From Enoplolaimus lenunculus (taxonomy: Eukaryota > Nematoda > Enoplea > Enoplida > Thoracostomopsidae), in contig JASANG010000356.1 of the NCBI GenBank assembly GCA_030248215.1, positions 124,001-188,000 of the forward strand: a DNA stretch of 64,000 nt, written 5' to 3'. A program made the translations under genes and the position numbers. Position 1 is the stretch's first letter; each line of letters opens with the position of its first letter. The notes beneath the pieces are model-generated. The model ran no database searches. It was given only the letters and a program-made list of their open reading frames with translations, and was not told where the DNA came from. This document shows, in pieces, positions 58,036-64,000 of the stretch.

Positions 58036-58790
58036 AAGCACAGATTTAGGTATTATTTTTGAAAATTTAAATGACTGTTGCAAACCATTTGTCATAACTA
58101 CAAAACTTGGAAAAATTAAAATGACTGTTGAAAACCATATGTTAAAACTACAAGTCAATAAGTTTTACATATAGTACTAAATAGAAAGTGTATCGTTATG
58201 AAAGCGTTTTCAAGACATTAATTTTCGAGGAAACATTAATACTCACGAATGTTTTTTGCAGCTGAAACTTGCAGCTGTATTTTATTCGAAAATTCATTTA
58301 GAGGTCTTGCAGCTGCAAATATTCATGAATGTACGCCAATCTATTCATACTTATGAATAGCCATGCAACAAGAATTAATTCATCATCATTGGCTATAGAG
58401 AGATGATTTATAGCGTATGCTTGATATTATTGCAGTAAAAGTCTGCAAATTATTCACATATATTCACGTCAAGATTCATAATGAAAATGATATTCCCTTG
58501 CAAATACTTGATGTTGCAAGAAACTGGCGCAAGTTGCAGCTGCGAGTTCTCGCTGCAAAAACATGTAAATGTGAATAGGGCTAAAGTCATCTTTCTTTGC
58601 TATGTTGCGAAGGCATGCCTTAAGTCGACTTCTGACTTAAAAGTCGATTGTGAATATAAGACAAGAAGCGAATAGCTTTATTCAGAGGTGAAGCAGCCAC
58701 TCCCATACCCCCCATTTGGGGGGCCCATTCCTAAAAGAGGTACCACCCTAACCGGTTGAAACAAAAGCCGCTTAAAGTTTTAAAATGCGT

Positions 58791-59100
58791 CTGGCTTTCC
58801 GCGCTCGTTTCGCCGGAGAGTTCGGGGGCCCCCACCCTAGAATTTGGGGAGAGCTCCCAGCCCTGCCTCTCCGGCTAGTCAAAATTTGTGATAAAATACA
58901 CAAGTTTCTACAAGCCAGCCATTATTAATATAAGAAGTAAAATATTCTGGCTTTCCGCGCTCGTTTCGCCGGCGAGTTCGGGGGCCCCACCCTAGAATTT
59001 GGGGAGAGCTCCCAGCCCTGCCTCTCCGGCTAGTCAAAATTTGTGATAAAATACACAAGTTTCTACAAGCCAGCCATTATTAATATAAGAAGCAAAATAT
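58791..59100. repeat. Recent tandem duplication, 156-bp unit, two copies
   Basis: Units start CTGGCTTTCCGCGCTCGTTT at 58791 and 58947 and differ at only a few bases. Each contains GCCGGMGAG and CTCTCCGGC as an inverted pair around GGGGGCCCC, so the unit probably came from a GC-rich MITE. The stretch 58036-58790 before it shows no feature I can name. Confidence 0.9.
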
Positions 59101-59796
59101 CGACTCAAGTGAGAATCTAGACGGAGGTGTTTATCTACGTAAATTATAAGGGTCTGAACTTTGCACTGAAAATTATGTCTTATATTTATGTTTCTAGTGT
59201 TCTTAGTTGTTAGTACAGATTGAGTTCACCAGATGCAGCAGTGGACATGCCTGAACACCTATTACTATCTTAGGATATTTGGTCCACACAGTTGGCCATA
59301 CTTTCTTCAAGTCTAAACATAAACATAAGCCTAATCATAAGTTTCTCAGTTGTTATATCTCCCAGGCTGCAAGCTTTCATTATTAATTCGTCCTATAACT
59401 TTCAATTTTGGTAAATTGTTTTATTTTATATATTATATGCTAAATAAACTTTTTCGCGATTGGCTAGCTTGTCGTGGTTTAAAGTGGTTTTTGTTGTTTT
59501 AGCGGGACCTGTGTAAAAAAATAATCAGGATTTAATTGTTTCGTACACCACTGGCCACTATAGTTTATAAAACCGTTGTTAATGAATTAAAATGTCGCAG
59601 GTCAGAAAACTAAAACTAAAGTGAGATGGTTTCTTAGCAATGACAGTTGCATTCAGATACTAATGACGATGAAAGAAAATATATTTGCACGAGCACTAAA
59701 ATATGTTGTCAAACAGTTAATATGTATTTAGGTTCTCATATATGATGTGCATAGTGAAAGGTAATTAGTATTTGCATATTTACATAAAGGTGTAAA

Positions 59797-60045
59797 ATGT
59801 CCGAACATAATGTTATTCGACCCAGTTATGATTGGGCAGCTGACGATGATCGTCTCCAGCCACTGAACGCAAGTTTGGCAGCTCAGGTTCAAAATACTCG
59901 GAAAGACTTGCTGTCAATTTTGAACAAAACTGAAATGTACGGTGATGACTCGTTTTTTGCGCAAGACGATGTCGACAAAGAAACCGTTAAAGTGTATTTG
60001 CGAATCCGACCTTTTTTATCTACAGATATTCGTGGTGAATGTGAG
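59797..60045 (+). CDS. KIF20-like exon 1
   Basis: Residues 1-83. The start ATG is the first in frame and gives the N-terminal length usual for KIF20 before VKVYLRIRPF. The donor is GTATGT after GAA TGT GAG (phase 0). Confidence 0.9.
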
Positions 60046-61174
60046 GTATGTATATCTGTTTGAAACAATTTGACGTGTCATGGTGGGCTTCGTAACCAAG
60101 TGGCGGGAGTAATATATACGCACCGACTATGTTTCCGAAAATTTTTTAAACTTAGTGCAGCGATACCGGGTTATTCAGCGATTTGAGAAGCAGAAGGACA
60201 CCTCCGGTTACCAAAGTTTTATTTTTGAAAGGAAACCCAATTATATACACGCGTAAAGCTCTCATGGTTAAGTATAACGATGAATATGAAAGCGGAAGAT
60301 GTCTGATGTTTGGCTGTCCTGGACAAAAGTGTGATGGTCAATCGTTGGAAGTAGGCGCAGAGATGGGCGATCTCGGTCTTGGCAAGTCTTGGGATTTGTC
60401 TGGTCTCGGGTCTCGGTCACGCTTTTTGTCAGTCTCGATGGTTTGCAAACCGAGACCAACGAGATGAAAAAGTGGTAAGTAATCATAAAAATTTTCTTTG
60501 GATCGCAGCTTTGGCCCGGAAGTACTCGCGTATTTCGCCTGGTTATTCAACGATTTGAGAAGCAGAATCTACCTTCCGATCACCCAAAATTCTATTTTTT
60601 GAAGGAAACACAAAACACTTTGATTTTATTGTGACAATGTACAAATAGTTGCATTTACGCGTTTAAACCATTTATGGCATCGTGTAAAAAATACGGGTCA
60701 TCCGCAGTTATAACGTCTACGCTATGTTAAAACATTCTTCAGTCTATGCGGTTTGCCCGGGATAAAAACAACACTAGCTTTGAGTTAGGCTTAGGATTGT
60801 ACTGTGGGCGTTTTCAGACAGTGGGATTTGTCCCGAGGCTTTTCGAATGGTATGAGGAAAGGACCCAAGTGAAAAATAAAGTTTGGCGGCGATTTTTGCG
60901 GTGTTTCAGATATGTTTTACCATTGGTGAAACCGGATCTACTGTTTGTGCTACACCTCCTACTGATTCCGCTACAATGAAAGCGCTGGAGCGAAAAGGAA
61001 TAACAGCTGCAAATTTTGATTTCAAATTTACGAAAGTGTTCGGTGAACGATGCGGCCAACAAGAGTTTTATGCTTCATTTACGGAGCAGAATGTGCAACA
61101 GTTTTTAAATGGAGAAAATTGTTTGGTGTTTTCGTATGGTGTGACTAATTCCGGAAAAACTTATACAGTTGCAG
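59797..61174 (+). CDS. Kinesin-6 motor protein, KIF20/MKLP2 type (5' part; gene continues to the right)
   Basis: Plus-end microtubule motor. KIF20 proteins act in cytokinesis and in moving the chromosomal passenger complex to the spindle midzone. Two exons (59797-60045, 60910-61174) join in phase 0 and give 171 residues. VKVYLRIRPF at 64-73 is the first motor-domain strand. ANFDFKFTKVFG and FLNGENCLVFSYG follow, and the ATP-binding P-loop is GVTNSGKT (160-167). KIF20A/B share the TYGVTNSGKT form, whereas most kinesins have AYGQTGSGKT. The N-terminal RKDLLSIL before the motor resembles KIF20A. The rest of the motor, with its long kinesin-6 insertion, and the coiled coil lie to the right. No exon was recognised from 61175 to 64000. 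Confidence 0.93.
60165..60615. repeat. Direct repeat of about 70 bp in kinesin intron 1
   Basis: CGATTTGAGAAGCAGAAG at about 60178 and CGATTTGAGAAGCAGAAT at about 60550 begin two similar blocks ending in TTTTTGAAAGGAAACCC and TTTTTGAAGGAAACACA. Between them lies a TCTCGG-rich segment with opposed GGTTTGCAAACCGAGACC words, possibly an inserted element. Confidence 0.6.
60910..61174 (+). CDS. KIF20-like exon 2 (P-loop exon)
   Basis: The acceptor is GGTGTTTCAG and the donor is GTATAT, phase 0 to phase 1. It encodes residues 84-171, from ICFTIGETGS to SGKTYTVA. It contains the complete P-loop and the preceding strand. Confidence 0.95.
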
Positions 61175-61206
61175 GTATATCATATAACTGACTTACGATT
61201 ACCAGA

Positions 61207-61255
61207 CCAGGGTGCGACCGACCGGATACCAAAAAAGGACGGAGCCGGATATTTA
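61207..61255. mobile_element. Family A left-end fragment
   Basis: CAGGGTGCGACCGACCGG and GGACGGAGCCGG match the first 45 bp of family A. Nothing else of the element remains. Confidence 0.6.
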
Positions 61256-61611
61256 ATACAAATCTAATTCTAAACGGTATTCAAATGTCAGAACGTAGCT
61301 AACAATTCTGCCTTCTGTGGCCTAAGGTAATATCCAAAGTGTTTACGTAAAGCAGCTTTACATCGATTCGTTCTTACAGTTCAACAACGACCCCATTACA
61401 CTATATAGGTTTTTGTAACGTTGCGTTGTAATATTTTTTGGCCCATGTTACTTTTAAAGGCATCCAGTTTCCCTAGGTACTATATAAAATTGAGGTAGCT
61501 TAGGATTAAGGCTATTATTTTCGCATAGATTAGGTTAGTTTTAGACGTATTTTTAAGTTGAAGTTTAGGCTTATTCTCAGAAATTGCAATATGGTTGTAT
61601 ATACTGCTATT

Positions 61612-62277
61612 TGCAAACCGACTTTTTGGACCATTTTTTTCATTCTAGACCGTGTTTCCAACTCAACGTAATATTACTCATCGCTCAACATGACAAACAT
61701 TTCTCGCAAACGGTAATAACAATAATTTTAACTAATATTACGTATATACTGACAACTTAACCAGAAGTTGAAAGAAGCACAATTATATATATAAAATATA
61801 GATAATCTATAATTGAAACTGTGATTAATATATATTTTGTACGTATATTAGTCACAGCTTCAATTTATCATAAGGCTCAGGCGGGTTGAACTTGCTGCTG
61901 CAAGGTACTTTCGAATGCTGTATGCCCTGAAACGGTCTTTATATAATTGTCCTTTTTCAGTTCATTATTGAATTGTATTAGTTACTACGGGTATTTGTAA
62001 CGCTATTAAAAATTATGAGTACTCAGCGTAATATAAAATCATATTTTGCCGAATGTCCGCCTCAAAAGAAGTCCAGGTCTTTACGTTTTAACATTGAAAA
62101 TTTTTGACCTAGAAATGTCCTGTGGGGCCCCCAGCAAAAAAATTTGCGAGGGGGCATTTTGCTGGGGGGCGGCCGAAAATTCGCCGGGACCTTTCCTGTG
62201 GGCGACAAAATTTTCGCCGGGGGAAAATGAAAATTTCGAAAAGTGCTGGGCCTCATCCCCGACTGTGGAGAAGCCAG
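61612..62277. mobile_element. hAT-like non-autonomous element, copy 1 (5' truncated)
   Basis: The reverse complement of 62968-63490 over about 500 bp. It ends with CTGTGGAGAAGCCAG, the same terminus as the second copy, but its left end is missing. Near 62015 it keeps a start codon and a short reading frame. Confidence 0.8.
62015..62107 (+). pseudogene. Remnant N-terminus of a hAT-type transposase
   Basis: ATG followed by 29 codons beginning MSTQRNIKSYF and rich in Lys/Arg, then TGA. Many hAT transposases of the ZMYM1/DUF4371 group begin with a short basic stretch plus an xxIxxFF motif of this kind. The rest of the transposase is absent. The inverted copy at 62968-63649 has the same start (MSTQRNIKSHF) but a different continuation. 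Assignment rests on the short motif only. Confidence 0.4.
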
Positions 62278-62409
62278 CGCTCCTAACATATCACTGGTCA
62301 TTTTATCAGGTTTCCTAGCAATAATTGTACTCCAATAAAGATTGCGCATATACACGAGCGCATGGAAATATTTACAACTCGTGTATGAACGAAAAAGTAT
62401 GTAAAAGTA

Positions 62410-62783
62410 CTAGGATGTGTCGGTTAATCGGTATCGGCAATAATCGGAACTTTTCGTGAGTGTAGGCATCGGCACTGCAAAAAATTGCCGATTTTTTGCC
62501 GATACTTGTTGGTCATAACAACCAGTTGGAATGCTATCAATTTCATTTCTGGGCACATATCAGTGTGTCTGCTCAGGAAAGTTGTTATCTCTCTCTTGCG
62601 TCTGTGTTTGAAAAAATTAATTTAAATGAACTGTTCTTATAAAATTATAATCGTTTATAATGGTTAGGGTTTAAGCCTTTATATAATAATGTAATGTAGT
62701 ATTATGTGCTTATTAAGCATATTGTACTACAGTTGGAATCGGCATCAGCATCGGTAAAAATTATGGTATCGGCGCATCCCTAG
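62410..62783. mobile_element. hAT-type MITE (CTAGGGATG ends)
   Basis: Left CTAGGATGTGTCGGTTAATC and GGTATCGGC, right GTATCGGCGCATCCCTAG. TAGGGATG-type termini are typical of several animal hAT families. It is 374 bp, non-coding, with opposed ATCGGCA/TGCCGAT words. No clear 8-bp duplication. Confidence 0.7.
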
Positions 62784-62967
62784 TTTTAACATTTTTAGCG
62801 CTGCGCATATTTTTATGGCAAAATCTCATATTTAAAAAATTGGATGCTGTTTGCTTACGTGAACGACTACTGCCCCACTTTTTCGTTCAATTTATTTCAG
62901 TAACTGGTTGTTGCTATATTGACATACTACCTATAGTTTTAAGGCGCTAACTTGCCCGTACATTATA

Positions 62968-63649
62968 CTGGCTTCTCCACAGCGGGGGCCCCCAGCACTT
63001 TTCTAAGCCAAAAATTTTCAATGTTAAAACATAAAGACTTGGACTTTTTTGAGGCGGACATTCGGCAAAATGTGATTTTATATTACGCTGAGTACTCATA
63101 ATTTTTTAGTAGCGTTACTAATACCGGTAATAACTAGTACAATTCAATAATGAACTGAAAGAAGCACAATTATATAAAGACCGTTTCAGGGCATACAGCA
63201 TTCGAAAGTACCTTGCAGCAACAAGTTCAACCCTCCTGAGCCTTATGATAAACTGAAGCTGTGACTAATATATAAAATATATGTTAATCACAGTTTCAAT
63301 TATAGATTATCTATATTTTATATAATTGTGCTTCTTTCAACTTCTGGTAAAGTTGTCAGTAATATTAGTTAAAGTTTTTGTTATTAGCGTTTGCGGGGAA
63401 TTTTTGTTATGTTGAACGATGAGTAATCTTCAGTTGAGTTGGAAACACGATCTAGAATTAAAAAAATGGTCCAAAAAGTAGGCTTGCAAAATTTTAAGCC
63501 TGCCCCCCAGGACCCCCATATCATCTGGAAGCCCCCCAGGACCCCCATATCATCTGGAAGCCCCCCAGAAAAACTGGCCCCCCAGCAAAATTAGCTGCAC
63601 CCCAGGAAACGCCCCCCCGGCGGAAATTTTCTAGCTGTGGAGAAGCCAG
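62968..63649. mobile_element. hAT-like non-autonomous element, copy 2 (complete)
   Basis: Perfect 15-bp terminal repeats: CTGGCTTCTCCACAG and CTGTGGAGAAGCCAG. TTATA occurs on both sides (62963-62967 and 63650-63654). 682 bp. The right subterminal part is C-rich with a 29-bp unit (CCCCCCAGGACCCCCATATC...) repeated at 63504-63561. It lies in inverse orientation to copy 1. Confidence 0.82.
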
Positions 63650-63728
63650 TTATATATGTATTTTATGACACTAACATAAAAACGGCATAGTGGTAATTAA
63701 AATATGGAATGCAATTTGATCCTCCGGA

Positions 63729-64000
63729 CAGGGATGTGTGGTTTCGGTTAAAAACCGAGACCGAGACTGTTTGCTATCGGTCTCGGTATATTTTTGATCG
63801 TTGCCGAGCATAAAAATAAAATTTTTTCTAACAAAAGTTTTGAATGTTTTTCGTACCTCTGTGTCATTCTGGCATAAAAATGTTGCATCTGTTCCGAATG
63901 TATAATAGTAAACACAAAAATTACCGCCAATTTTTTTAGCAAAACCACACTAACACACAGATAACGGCACCACTCCAAAGACGACGAAAAAATATAGAGC
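63729..64000. mobile_element. Left end of another hAT-like element, cut by the window edge
   Basis: CAGGGATGTGTGGTTTCGG followed by opposed GGTTAAAAACC and ACCGAGACCGAGAC/GGTCTCGGT words. Its right end is not in the window. Confidence 0.45.

Noticed and set aside
61175-64000. Third kinesin exon
   Set aside because: I looked for the conserved GGILPRSL region after a 3' splice site and found none. The interval is filled with transposons, so the intron probably continues past the window.
1-64000. Firm assignment to nematodes from TTAGGC
   Set aside because: The hexamer occurs only in transposons. The KIF20-type kinesin is, as far as I know, missing from Caenorhabditis elegans, so the evidence conflicts.

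Overview
The window is AT-rich nuclear DNA from an invertebrate animal. It holds parts of three spliced genes in a sea of short non-autonomous DNA transposons. I reconstructed all three genes by joining exons at GT/AG boundaries in phase. They are a cytoplasmic intermediate filament (IF) gene (minus strand, 10745 to 623, running off the left edge), an aquaporin-family channel gene (minus strand, 30491 to 26699, complete) and a kinesin-6 (KIF20/MKLP2-type) gene (plus strand, from 59797, running off the right edge). The IF rod has a coil 1B exactly 42 residues longer than that of vertebrate vimentin, the lamin-like form found in protostome cytoplasmic IFs. Together with its ...[18 protein letters not shown]... 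helix start, this argues for a non-chordate, most likely protostome, host. I cannot name the species. TTAGGC, the nematode telomere unit, is common here but only inside transposons, so it is not proof of a nematode.

Layout. 1-10.7 kb: IF gene, with a 6.1-kb first coding intron full of repeats. 10.9-26.2 kb: intergenic, only mobile-element debris. 26.2-30.5 kb: aquaporin gene, with MITEs in its introns and just past its stop codon. 30.5-59.8 kb: intergenic, with densely nested MITEs, tRNA-like sequences, two minisatellites and tandem duplications. 59.8-64 kb: first two coding exons of the kinesin, with a large second intron holding an inverted pair of hAT-like elements.

The repeats sort into families by terminal inverted repeats (TIRs) and, in several copies, target-site duplications (TSDs) that I could read directly. 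Family A (about 350 bp, CAGGGTRCAACCGGAGG ends), B (about 150-180 bp, CAGGCCYGTAGCC ends) and C (about 190-210 bp, GGYCCATGTAAAGATCAGG ends) all have 8-bp TSDs, so they are hAT-type. Family C carries degenerate TTAGGC arrays and has about 20 copies. Family D (about 430-450 bp, CTGTAKTGACCCGAATAAG ends) is flanked by TA. Family E has CACTG...CAGTG ends. Families F, G, H and I are further hairpin-like families. The three genes show no functional link to each other. The main story of the window is the transposon community: nesting gives relative ages (D older than B, C older than E), and two copies have spawned minisatellites. I saw no retroviral, LTR or Polinton-like element.
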